Assembly: GCA_946902875.1 (NCBI GenBank)
Contig: OX336336.1
Coordinates: 28,103,558 to 28,167,557, forward strand
DNA: 64,000 nt
From: Nematopogon swammerdamellus
Lineage: Eukaryota; Arthropoda; Insecta; Lepidoptera; Adelidae
Direction of reading: 5' to 3'
The translations under genes and the position numbers were made by a program. Of the stretch, positions 10,983 to 22,000 are shown piece by piece. The notes under the pieces were generated by a model. The model had not been told where the DNA came from. It ran no database searches and saw only the letters and a program-made list of their open reading frames with translations. Within the stretch, counting starts at the first letter, position 1, and the number at the start of each line of letters is the position of its first letter.

Positions 10983-11445
10983 CAGGGCCGGATCTAGGGG
11001 GGGGGGGGGGGCGGTAAGGGGCACTTGCCCCGGGCGGCAAGATTGGGGGGCGGCAAAATCACACCCATAAACATAAAGATAAATTGTAAATTACTTATAA
11101 AATATGTATTTGATTTCGATTCGATAAGAATGGTCGCGAAATAATTCGTGTAATGGTAAAGGAGCGCAGGCGTTGATCCGGGCGGCGGAGGGGGCAGGGG
11201 GCGGCACAGCGGCTAGTCTAGCAAGCGAGCGTCGCCGTCGCCTCGCGCCGCCGCCGTAGCGTAGTCGGTCGGTCGGCCGAACAAGCCGCATCGTTGCGGC
11301 GGTAGAGCGGCGCGGCACCCGCTCCGCTCGCGCGCGTGGTTGGATCGCACGCCCAATCAGTTCTATTTATATTTTTAGAAGAAAATATATCTATTTGGTT
11401 TTCGAGATAATTTTTTTAATGTCTTTATAAAGGAACCTAGAAATA

Positions 11446-11820
11446 AAAAAAAATCGAACCCTAGAGTTGAAGGCAGTCGGTTATTTTTGCTTGCTTTAGC
11501 ACCGCCTTCAACTCTAGGGTTCGATTTTTTTTATTTCATGCATTTTTGAAGGCGGTTTTTATATTTTTTTTAATAGTTTTTATTTCACAGTTTTTTTTAG
11601 TAATTTTTTGCTAATGTACTTGGCGGAATCGCTCGGCTGAAGTCCAATCCGATCTTGACCAAATTAAAATGTGACCACACGGGAAGCACCAGCTTTCAAA
11701 TAAAAAAAAGAGTCATCAAAATCGGTTCACCCAGTCGAAAGTTCTGATGGGACAAACATATAAAAAAAAAATACAGTCGAATTGAAAACCTCCTCCTTTT
11801 TTTGAAGTCGGTTAAAAAAA
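11446..11820. repeat. Repeat E with stem-loop
   Basis: Two inverted arms holding ccctagagttgaaggc flank a loop with gcttgctttagcacc, followed by T-rich sequence and gaagtcggtt. Related copies at 18436-18845 and 62760-63237. Confidence 0.7.
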
Positions 11821-12251
11821 AGATGTTTTTTACATTAATAAATTGGAACTTAAATGTCAACTACCAAATTCACTTTACAAAGGATGTAGGTTTTGCTTTT
11901 GCTTTTTGAAGAAATTAACATCACTAGTTTTTTAGGTTTTTAAAAATCGAAAAATTTCGATTTTTTTTATGATATGTTATTCCAAGGTATGTGATTGCCT
12001 TAAAATCGGCGTGGCGTGCGCACCTGTATTAATTGATGTGATATTGATTGATTGATATTGATACACCGATATTGATCGGCGGCGCGGCGGAGGTGGCTCC
12101 ATTCCGCGCCCGCACGCATCGCCATAGGCCAATCCAGTTAGTATTATTTTGCTCGTATACATTCAATAAAAAATGAAATTATGGTTTAATTTTTATTTTA
12201 TTGATTCCTATATTTCATTTTTCCAGACATTTCTTTTTTAATACCGATATA

Positions 12252-12721
12252 CAGGATGTTTCATGATAGGGTTTCGTAACTTCAGGGTACGAAAGCGGTC
12301 CATATTTGAAGACGAAAAGCTCTAAAACTTTTTCCCAGATTCGGTCATTTTATAGTACTTTTTGGTGAAAATCGTTTCATCGAGCTTTGGTTGACGGTTA
12401 ACGTCCACCTTTATTTAAATAAAAATAAAATGACTAACTTACATGCTTAACTAGTAGAATTGTACTGCATGTAGGTAATTCCAAACACTTAAATTTGAAT
12501 GAAATCAAAAGAAAAAGGGCACTGGACTAGGTCATTTCACTCCCTTGACCTAGACATAACTGTTGACAAATCTCACTGTCCATCGAGTTTTTATAACAAT
12601 TTTAAATTTTTGTATGAAACAAACAATACAGAATTTCGATTTGAGTGATAAGGATTTTTTTCTTCTAATAATGAGTACTTTCTATTCCTGAAGTTTCTCA
12701 AGCTTATCCTGAAACAGCCTG
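12252..12721. mobile_element. TIR element (mariner-like MITE) nested in the hAT
   Basis: Imperfect inverted ends CAGGATGTTTCATGATA and CAGGCTGTTTCAGGATA, 470 bp apart, AT-rich interior, no ORF. Confidence 0.55.
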
Positions 12722-13456
12722 CATAATATACTATTTTGTGTACTGATCATTTTGTGGTACATACAAAATAAATACCTTTACACTATTTTTAGTGTACTTA
12801 CTACTATTTTTAGTGTATAAAAAAGATGTAAAATATATTTCTTTTTTGCATATGCAAAAAGTTTTCAGTTATTTTTTTATTTTATTTTTTTTATTGACCG
12901 CGACATATGGCGCCGATCCACCCATAAGGTGTCTAACGACGCCCGTGGACATTCGGTCGTATGCGGGGGTTTCGAATGCCATATCGGCCTGACAGGTGCC
13001 CATTCACGCCCCTCTAGAAGGACCCGAGACTGTACTTGGGGGGGAAATATATGGGCAGGGAGAGCATTCCAGAGTTTACCTATTAGTTATGTACTTATTA
13101 TATGGCAGAATAAATAAGAATAAATACTCAATGAAACGCGGCGTCCGTAGATTATGGACACTATAAGTAGGAATTTTTACGCCCGTTCGCGCCAACCATT
13201 GTATAATGTCGAATTGAATGTGATTTTTTTTCATTAATAAAAAAAAATGTCCTCTTTTCGATATTTTTTATGTTTTCCAAACCTCAAAAAAAAATACATA
13301 CCTTTTTGGCATTAGTATTAGTAAATGACTTAAAATAACCCCATTTCTTTCAGGAATGTCACTCATGTTACTATAAAAATTAACGAGCGCAAAAGGGCGG
13401 CATTTTAAGATTTTGCACCCCCTCCAAAAATATGTAGATCCGGGGCTGGCGAGCCT

Positions 13457-14000
13457 TTACGTTATCTTCCAGACTGTATTGATTACGGACTTAAATCCGA
13501 TTAATTTATTGATAACTCGCGCACACTCCGATCGCAGAGCTCACTCGTTTGCAGTTCTCACTCCGATCACCAACCCAAAAAAAAGGTAGGCCTTTTCAGT
13601 TTTAATCGACTTATAAAAGTAGTACTTTCAATTGTTTTTAGTGGCTTATTTGTTTATTTATTGGCACAAACCACAGAATTAATATTTCATACATAACATA
13701 ACATAACATGTTAAAAGAAAAATTACAGAAGATATTATTTACTGACATGTAGTTCCTAAATGTTTATACTACACTATAATTTGGATTAGAGGTATGTTAC
13801 GTGTTTAATATACTAACATGTTACAAATTACATATCAAAGTTTGACAAAAGCTCTTTCCACCTGATTCACTTAATTAATAAGTCTTTGAAGTCAGAACTC
13901 TCAGCTCAGAAAATTGTTAATAATCCAGTCAGTGGGTGATTTTACCTTGCAAAAGGTGGCGTAGTAACGATTTTTATTTACATATGTTGTTTAGGTATGG
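13457..14000. other. Spacer between the two hAT elements
   Basis: gtattgattacggacttaaa and cgcacactccgatc recur near 48089-48175, so part of it is a dispersed repeat. No gene. Confidence 0.4.
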
Positions 14001-14008
14001 GTTCTGAC

Positions 14009-16026
14009 TAGTGATGCAAGCGGGAATTTTGCACATAAATTTCACTGCAATTTTGCAGTGCAATTTTGCAATTTTTCTGCAAAATTGCAGTGAAATTTTC
14101 ACTATAAATTGCATTTTTTTTTTATAGAATTTAAAAGAAAATCAAAGCGGAATCGTGTTTTTTGCCGAAATTTAATCATATTTTCATCTTACAACTTTTT
14201 ATGAAAAAAGTATACTTTAGGAAATATTGGACTGTTTAACATTTTGTTGTTTGTTTTAATGGGTTTCTGATATTTTAACTTTACATTATGTGTGTAATCT
14301 GTAAATTCATCAACACGTAGTGCACGCGTATTTACCTACTTACTGCATAGTACCTACGTACGAGACGAGTGCGTACATATTCGACTAATAGTCAGCTAGA
14401 TTCGGTCTAGCTAGGGAATTCCGGGATCGCTCGGCTCCGTTCGGAACGTGTGTGCGACGCGGCGCGGTGCGCGGCGGGCGACTAAGCGGGTACAAATAGT
14501 GATGCAAGCGATGGAAATATTGCAGTGAAAGTTTCACTATAGTTGTGTAGGAAATATTCTTCTGTTTATATTTCTATGTCAAGTTTTAATGGGTTTTGAT
14601 ATTATATTGTACTTCTTTACGGACGTTAGGAGGACGGAGGAGTCCTGTTTGTTTCTTGATCGATTGCTCTCAAAATCGATATCAAAGGGTCCGCGTGGTC
14701 TCCGATCACGAATCTGTGGTCATAATTGAAAAAAAGTGGCCGCCATTTTGAACTTTTTAGTTACTGGACCGATTGCTTTCAAAATCGATATGCATGGATC
14801 CGCGTGTACTCCGATCGCGAATCTGTGGTCAACATTAAAAAAAGTGGCCGCCATTTTGAACTTTTTTGTTTCTAGACCGATTGCTTTCGAAATCAATATG
14901 TAAGGGTTCCCGTGGTCTCCGATCACGAATCTGTAGTCAAATAAAAAAAAAGTGGCTGCCATTTTGAACTTTTTTGTTTCTAGACCGATTGCTTTCGAAA
15001 TCAATATGTAAGGGTCCCCGTGGTCTCCGATCACGAATCTGTAGTCAAATAAAAAAAAAGTGGCTGCCATTTTGAACTTTTTTGTTTCTAGACCGATTGC
15101 TTTCGAAATCAATATGTAAGGGTCCCCGTGGTCTCCGATCACGAATCTGTAGTCAAATAAAAAAAAAGTGGCTGCCATTTTGAACTTTTTTGTTTCTAGA
15201 CCGATTGCTTTCGAAATCAATATGTAAGGGTCCCCGTGGTCTCCGATCACGAATCTGTAGTCAAATAAAAAAAAAGTGGCCGCCATTTTGAACTTTTTTG
15301 TTTCTAGACCGATTGCTTTCGAAATCAATATGTAAGGGTCCCCGTGGTCTCCGATCACGAATCTGTAGTCAAATAAAAAAAAAGTGGCTGCCATTTTGAA
15401 CTTTTTTGTTTCTAGACCGATTGCTTTCGAAATCAATATGTAAGGGTCCCCGTGGTCTCCGATCACGAATCTGTAGTCAAATAAAAAAAAAGTGGCCGCC
15501 ATTTTGAACTTTTTTGTTTCTAGACCGATTGCTTTCGAAATCAATATGTAAGGGTCCCCGTGGTCTCCGATCACGAATCAGTAGTCAAATAAAAAAAAAG
15601 TGGCTGCCATTTTGAACTTTTTTGTTTCTAGACCGATTGCTTTCGAAATCAATATGTAAGGGTCCCCGTGGTCTCCGATCACGAATCTGTAGTCAAATAA
15701 AAAAAAAGTGGCCGCCATTTTGAACTTTTTTGTTTCTAGACCGATTGCTTTCGAAATCACTAAGTAAGGGTCCCCGTGGTCTCCGATCACGAATCAGTAG
15801 TCAAATAAAAAAAAAGTGGCTGCCATTTTGAACTTTTTCGTTTGTAGACCGATTGCTTTCAAAATCTATATGTAAGGGTCTGCGTGATCTCCGATCACGA
15901 ATCTGTGGTCAAAATTAAAAAAAAGTGACCGCCATTTTGAATTTTTTTGTTACTGGACCAATTGCTTTCAAAATCGATATCTATGCGACCGCGTTTCCGT
16001 TGTTTCACTGCAACTTTGCATCTCTA
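14009..16026. mobile_element. Non-autonomous hAT element carrying a satellite
   Basis: Ends TAGTGATGCAAGCGGGAA and, inverted, TAGAGATGCAAAGTTGCA. GTTCTGAC is duplicated at 14001-14008 and 16027-16034. A second TAGTGATGCAAGCGATGG at about 14497 suggests nesting of a related copy. The interior is mostly the 108-bp tandem array. Confidence 0.85.
14656..15995. repeat. 108-bp tandem repeat (about 12 units)
   Basis: Units contain gaccgattgctttcgaaatc, ccgatcacgaatctg and gtggctgccattttgaac. Spacing is 108 bp. Inner units are nearly identical; outer units at both ends are diverged, as expected for unequal exchange. Confidence 0.95.
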
Positions 16027-16040
16027 GTTCTGACGAAAAT

Positions 16041-16525
16041 TTCAAGTGTTCGACCTTGGTGACCTTGCGCTCGAGCCGCCATATTGGATTGAATGTGCAA
16101 CTGGTGGTCTTGGATGACATTAAATCAAAAAAATATGTAAAAATAGTTCATCTTTAAGCCACTGTAAACGGTTATGTATTATAGTTACAAGAACGATTTA
16201 TACAAGAAAATATGTGGAATTGTATGCTCATAAAGGATGTTGTACATACTTTAAACGTAGATTCAATAATTGAGAAGTAATTTATAAAAACTTGCAGTGT
16301 GAAGATTTTTTTGGAAAAATTCAACTTTTCGTCACTGCAGCTCATTAAATATAAGACTTACAAAAAAAGTGTTTACTGATGAAATGTAAGGAATTTGATC
16401 TACTTCATAAGTATCATAGACAGTTTTGTTCTAGAATGAACTGTTAAAGTATTATTTTGTAAAAACTAAATTTTCAATCCAATATGGTGGCTCGACCGCA
16501 AGGTCACCAAGGTCGAAATCTTGGA
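16041..16525. mobile_element. MITE with about 46-bp inverted ends
   Basis: TTCGACCTTGGTGACCTTGC at 16049 is matched inverted at the right end (GCAAGGTCACCAAGGTCGAA, ending at 16517). Stem continues through ccatattggattga. AT-rich interior, no ORF. Confidence 0.75.
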
Positions 16526-16637
16526 ATCATTTAATGCAATTTTTGTAGAGTATTTGTACATTGATCGCCTGCCTGGGTTGTACATGAGTGCTACTACAAA
16601 ATTCCCGGGTAGGCATGCAACACAGCACTAACACTAC

Positions 16638-16731
16638 TCTCTCGTGAGAGTTGCGCAATACTGAATCATCTCTCGTGAGAGTTGCGCAATACTGAATCAT
16701 CTCTCGTGAGAGTTGCGCAATACTGAATCAA
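16638..16731. repeat. 31-bp tandem repeat, three copies
   Basis: Three units of ctctcgtgagagttgcgcaa followed by tactgaatcat. Each unit contains the palindrome CTCTCGTGAGAG. Confidence 0.9.
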
Positions 16732-16959
16732 TTACATATTTATAAATCAACAATTATTTAGAATCAACGATTATTAAATAGATACCTAATTACCACTCAT
16801 GGTGAGTTAAATAAAAAAAAAAATATATAAATTAAATTAAATCAAAATCAAAATAAATTTTCGTATAGTACATACAATTGATTAAGTGGGCCAGTACATA
16901 TGAATTAACCAAAAATATTTTTTTCATCAGCCAGTCATATAATTTATTTTTAACCGACT

Positions 16960-17115
16960 TCCCAAAAGGAGTAGGTTCTCAATTCGACTGTATGTTTATT
17001 TTTTATTAATTTTGAAAAAAAAAAAACTTTTTTGTATGTTTGCTACGCGATTTCTCCGTCCATTGAGGGCCGATTTAGAAAATTCGTTTTTTGTTTCGTA
17101 GGTCATATTTCAAAG
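16960..17115 (+). repeat. Repeat E-type 'aaccgacttcc' unit
   Basis: aaccgacttcccaaaaggag, ttctcaattcgactgtatgt, attgagggccgatttagaaa. Also at 60717-60905 and 61525-61620. Confidence 0.65.
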
Positions 17116-17195
17116 GTTAAAAAAATTGGTTGTCTGTAAAGTTGGTTTACGGACGATAGTTTTACGTGATGATGTCATAAAGTAAATCAGTTCCG

Positions 17196-17310
17196 GCTTC
17201 ACCCTGTGTTATGGGCTGACATCACGGATGTTGTAGGTGATGTAGCCAACCGTGTCAGGTTCCATAAAAAAAATAAATAAATAAATAAAAAATAAATAAA
17301 AAAAAAAAAA
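17196..17310 (+). mobile_element. SINE-B tail fragment
   Basis: Only the last 80 bp (gttatgggctgacatcacgg onward) and an A-rich AATAAATA tract. Confidence 0.7.
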
Positions 17311-17417
17311 CCGGCGCGGGCGTCCCGTATGACCGCAGCTTTAACGAGTTGACGTGAACCAATACTGCTTCACTGCGCATTCTTATTACCGTTCTAGCAC
17401 TGGCTTGTCTCGCGAAA

Positions 17418-17655
17418 TAGAGGATAGGGCCGGTACTTAAAAGAACAACCCCACTGCATTTCTCTCCGTGCGTGTCGTGAAAGGCGACTAGGACGCGATG
17501 CCGTATTAAAGGCCGACAGGCTAGCCACGTCTCACCTTGGCACGGTCCTTCCACCGAGTCATGCCTTACTTGCTGCTTGATGTAAGTTATCTTGTCCAAA
17601 TATTTTGCTAAACGTGGTGGTCGGTGTTGTGCTGTAATTTACAAGAATATTTTCG
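17418..17655 (+). repeat. Repeat C, partial
   Basis: cggtacttaaaagaacaacc through cggtgttgtgctg. Confidence 0.7.
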
Positions 17656-17867
17656 ATGTCGTGGTGTTCTGACGCATTCTCAGGACCCATTTAAAAAAAA
17701 AAAAATATTCTTTCGACCCAATGACATTTTATTTTAAGGAACTTTCTGACCCACTTACCATAAAACACAGATACAGTAAGTGAACTTCCCTTTGTGGCAA
17801 TAAGTGTACAGAAACTAGAATGTATTTTAATTTAGCAAATATTTAAATACAAAGAGTCACGTACAGC

Positions 17868-18432
17868 AATAAGTAGCGTTCATTATATTCCGACAATCGG
17901 GATAAGCAGAGTCGGTGCCGTGGTGCAATAACTCTGGTAAACTACAGCACAACACCGACCGCCACGTTTCGCAAAGTATTCGGACGAGATTAACTCGATC
18001 AAGCAGCAAGTAAGGCGCGAAGACCCACCTGCTGCATCGCTCGGGGGAAGTACCGCGCCAAGGTGAGAGGTGGCTCAATTCTAAAACATAAAAATTTGTC
18101 CTACGCAAAGTTTCCTTCACTGGTGCCCTATAAGTGTCTAGCCTGGCGATCTCCACGGCGGGGCCTCTAACCGGCGGAAGGATACAGGTGACGGCGTCCC
18201 AGGGCGCCAGTAAGCACCTCCAACTCCACAGCAAGGTAGCCCTTTTCTGTTTGATATTTCTACCAAATTTCACATTTTTTCATACAGTCCACTTTCTCAT
18301 TTTCGCACATTTCTTTGGTGAGAGCCCGTCGCCCTTTAGCACGGCATCTCATCCTTATCCCTTAGTCGCCTTTTACGACATGCACGGCCAGAGATGCAGT
18401 GGGGCTATTATTTTTTAAGTACCGACACCACA
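17868..18432 (-). repeat. Repeat C, split copy
   Basis: Matching parts at 17868-18110 and 18345-18432; the 230 bp between (with a ggcgtcccagggcgccagta block) do not match other copies. Confidence 0.6.
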
Positions 18433-18435
18433 AGG

Positions 18436-18845
18436 CACTATTTTTAACCGACTTCAAAAAAGAAGGAGGTTCTATGTTCGGCTGTATGTATTTTTTTTTA
18501 TGTATGTTCAGCAATATCTTCCCCAATTGTGAAACGATTTCGATGATTCTTTATGTGTTCGGTTCCGTCTAGCTCCAAGGTGGTCCCATTTTTTGGTCAA
18601 GATCGGATTGGAAAGCGAGGCGGAATCGCGAGGCCGAAGGCCGAGCGATTCCGCCGAGTACATTAATAGCAAATAAAAAAACTGTGAAATAAAAAACTAT
18701 TTAAAAAAATATAAAAACCGCCTTCAAAAATGTATGAAATAAAAAAATAAAAATCGAACCCTAGAGTTGAAGGCGGTGGTGCTAAAGCAAGCAAAAATAA
18801 CCGACCGCCTTCAACTCTAGGGTTCGATTTTTATTTTTTTATTTT
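18436..18845. repeat. Repeat E copy with stem-loop
   Basis: Starts with aaccgacttcaaaa and ggaggttct, holds the gaggcggaatcgcgaggccg block also at 62780-62800, and the accctagagttgaaggcgg hairpin. Ends about 150 bp before gene 1 ATG. Confidence 0.7.
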
Positions 18846-18937
18846 TATCTGTATCTAATGGCTTATTTCGATTATCGGAGGCAACGACATAATCATGTCT
18901 TTGATCGGAGGGCGTGCGGATTGCATGATTACATTGT

Positions 18938-18990
18938 ATGATTGAGCGAATTGAAAATTTGTACGAATTAAATTTGTTTACCTCTTGCAG
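18938..18990 (+). promoter_or_regulatory. Conserved upstream block with acceptor-like CAG
   Basis: The stretch tgattgagcgaattgaaaat and following AT-rich bases recurs at about 50200-50238 before gene 2. Both genes have TTGCAG immediately followed by GTGAA and the ATG. This could be the 3' splice site of a 5'-UTR intron; the alternative is a conserved proximal promoter. Inference only. Confidence 0.4.
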
Positions 18991-18997
18991 GTGAATC

Positions 18998-19094
18998 ATG
19001 AAGGCGACGATCGTCTGGTGCTTGCTCGTATTGGGCGGCGGCACACTCGCTCAGCCTACAAATATTTTGGACCAACACATAGAAACTCTAAACC
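18998..19094 (+). CDS. Gene 1 exon 1 (signal peptide)
   Basis: Encodes 32 codons plus one base, from ATG through the signal peptide to IETLN, followed by donor GTAAGT. The paralogue at 50381 has the same start context, which supports this ATG. A CTTGCAG acceptor-like site lies just upstream, at 18984-18990. Confidence 0.85.
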
Positions 19095-22000
19095 GTAAGT
19101 ACACGAATTTGTTTTTCTCACCTTTTTGTTACCCGACTAACTGACCCACGACGCAAAAAGAATGTGTGTGTATGGGTGTGTCTGTCTGTGGCATCGTAGC
19201 TCCCAAACGGATGCACCGATTTGGATGCGGGGTTTTTTTATTAGAAAGCTGGTTTAATCGGGATGTTTATTAGCAATGTTTGTAATCAAGTAAGAAATCA
19301 AAAATATTTTTTTTGTAAAAGTGGACCGATTTGCATACGGTTTTTCGTAAAAAAGCTTGAAATAAAAATCAGAATATTTTTTTAAATTTAAGTATATATA
19401 AGTTAAATTACAAATTTTAAAAACCCCGACCCTTAAAAAGTTCAAAATAATTTCCGTTTACTTTTTTTTTTATGTAATCCTGTATGGGTGGCTGAGTCGG
19501 AGGGGCCAAAGCACATGCTCTGACCAGCCAATATCACCTCCGAGAAGGTAGGTGCCATACCGGAAACTATAAAAATATAAAAACTCAGAGCTGCGCGGGT
19601 GTTTACTTAGCGGTCCCCGGAAATTATTTTAAACTTTTTAAGGGTCGGGGTTTTTTAAATTTGTAATTTAACTTTTTATATTTTCGGTCGGGGGTTTTTG
19701 GCAGCGTGTGTATGTATGTCACAGATGTATGTAGGTAGGTTCGTATGATCCCTAACTTACATAACCGATTTCAACATATCGGATTCGGATTCGTTCGATG
19801 GTCCACGTGACCTTGATTATTCTCGTAGACTTATTATCAAAAATTATAAATAGTTTTTCTTCAATCCCCATCTAATTAGATAAGGAGTTTGAAAAGACCA
19901 TTTCAAAAATATAGCACACTTGGTGGTTTAGTTTAGAACTAAAACAAATAAAAAACCCCAACTCTTAAAAAGTGAAAAATAATATCGGGGGACCGCTAAT
20001 TAAACCCTTGAAGATCTTAGTTTTTATTTTTTATTTACCTACTTAGAGGTCCCCGGCCCCTTTAAGAAAGTATTTTTGACATTTTAAAGGATTTTTTAAT
20101 TTATTAGTTTATTAAAAGTTTTTTTTTAGTTTATTAGTGCGGTGGTCCAACCCGGACGGGATAAACCCTACCACCTAGTAAGGTAGGAAGGGAAGGGACC
20201 TACAATTTTACGTGGAATACGAACCACGGTCAGCCTCCAACGGTCGAGCGGTCACCCATCCAAGTACTGACCGGGCTCAGCGTTGCTTAACAACAGTCGA
20301 CCGAGCGCACCACTGAGGAGTCGAGGCTGACGTCGCGTCGGGGGGTTTTTATTAAATTTGTAATTTAACTTTTATCCATATCGGTCCATCCGTGAGGCGT
20401 AATTATTAGGGTTCCGTATCCGGTACGGGACGGGACCCTATTACTAAGCCTACGCCGTCTGTCTATCTGTCTGTCCGTCCGTCCGTCCGTCCGTCTGTCC
20501 GAGGGCTGTATCTCTTGAACCGTAAGGTCCGGGCTATATGATGCGGAAAAAATCGTGAGGCGAAAATAAACTGACCACGACTCCTACGGGCTACACGGCA
20601 TGCGGAAATTTATTTACCCACACGCTGGATGACTGCGATAGGTGAAGCACAACGGCACAATTTGTTATTAGTACGAGAGACCACCACAAACGGGTCCCAT
20701 CTTGGTATTCGATGACGTTGGTTTTTTGCAGTGCGCTCTCGTACTATATTGTTTAGCGCTTGACTTGCGGAAAAAAACGCCCGTGTAGTCGGCGCCATAT
20801 AACTCCATAGGACCGTCCGCTTGAGCTACTACTCGTGCCGAAAAATTCGGCTGCGGACAAGCGGAGAAACCTGGACGCGCCGCTGTTTTTTTCCGCACGT
20901 ACGGAATTCCGCACGCGTGTAGTCGGTGTGTTGATATCTCGAACATTTTGTATGGGATGCTGATTGTATTTTTTCGGGAGGCGGGGCTAAAATCTCCGCT
21001 CAGGAAAATAACAGCATCGTATAGCCCGGGCCTAATAGGTAGCGCGTTGAAATTTTCACAGAATATGCGTTATTATGGCCGATATAAAAATAAATAATAA
21101 AAATAAGAAAAAGAAAAAAAATCACGGGGTTCCAATAGAAGAAACTAAAAAGTCTATGCGCGCGCGCCATCTTCCGAATAGAGTATGAAGCATTTTAAGG
21201 TGATGTTAGACTGCGTCTGACTCGAATTTCAAGAAGAATGCCGGCAATATTACTTACCTGACAGATTCAGTTTTAATATATGTAAAACTTCATCTATCAG
21301 CGCAGATCGAAGGCTTTTTGAAAACACGATTTGATTAACTTCGCTCGATAGAAAAAAATCATGAACATGGCTCTGAATTTCGTTTTAAAAACGTATTTAA
21401 GGCAACGTGATCAAATCAGGGATTTGGAAAAAATATATTTTATTCGTTTAATGAATATCTAGATTGAAGGCTTTTTATTTTTTTGTTTAGATTCGTAGTT
21501 TTGGAATAAAAAAATAAAAATCAAATTGTCGCTTACGCTAAATATTCCGAGCAGCGTGACTGCGCTTTATCCTACTCCAACCTACGAAAGCGGCGTCTCG
21601 CTATCTTGCCGGAGTTGCCGGTCGTCCGACACGCCCCAGTCACCCCCAGAAGCTCGAAGCGAGAGGACGCGCGCGCTCGTGACGATCCACTCGAAATAAT
21701 TTACGCAAAATCGTACCTACTAAAGCACTACAGCTATGGGAAACAAAGCAAGACGGTACGTCAGCGAATTAGGGTATGATTTAGTATAGCGCGGCATTAT
21801 TAGAAGATTTCTGGTAGCTGGTACTGGTGGGCGAGGGTCTAAGGAGCTATTAGCAAAAACTAATTTTCCACGGAGACTTCTACTTTCGGATATTTTTTTT
21901 TATAAAGAAATGTTTTTATCTGTTCCTGCAACTTTGTCACACTCACTCGCTTGCTGTACACATACGCCTCCTTACTACTGCTTCATGTGACAAGGTACCA

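Larger units (their letters stand above)
10983..13448. mobile_element. Non-autonomous hAT element, 2.47 kb
   Basis: Ends are CAGGGCCGGATCTAGG and, inverted, CAGCCCCGGATCTA. The flanking GCGAGCCT is duplicated exactly at 10975-10982 and 13449-13456. No transposase ORF. It contains a GC-rich stretch at 11160-11340, a repeat-E copy and a TIR-bearing MITE. Confidence 0.85.

Noticed and set aside
14720..15574. 284-codon repetitive open frame
   Set aside because: By-product of a 108-bp satellite inside a transposon; no independent coding evidence.
16638..16731. CRISPR-like array
   Set aside because: Three direct 31-bp units with no spacers, in a eukaryotic genome.
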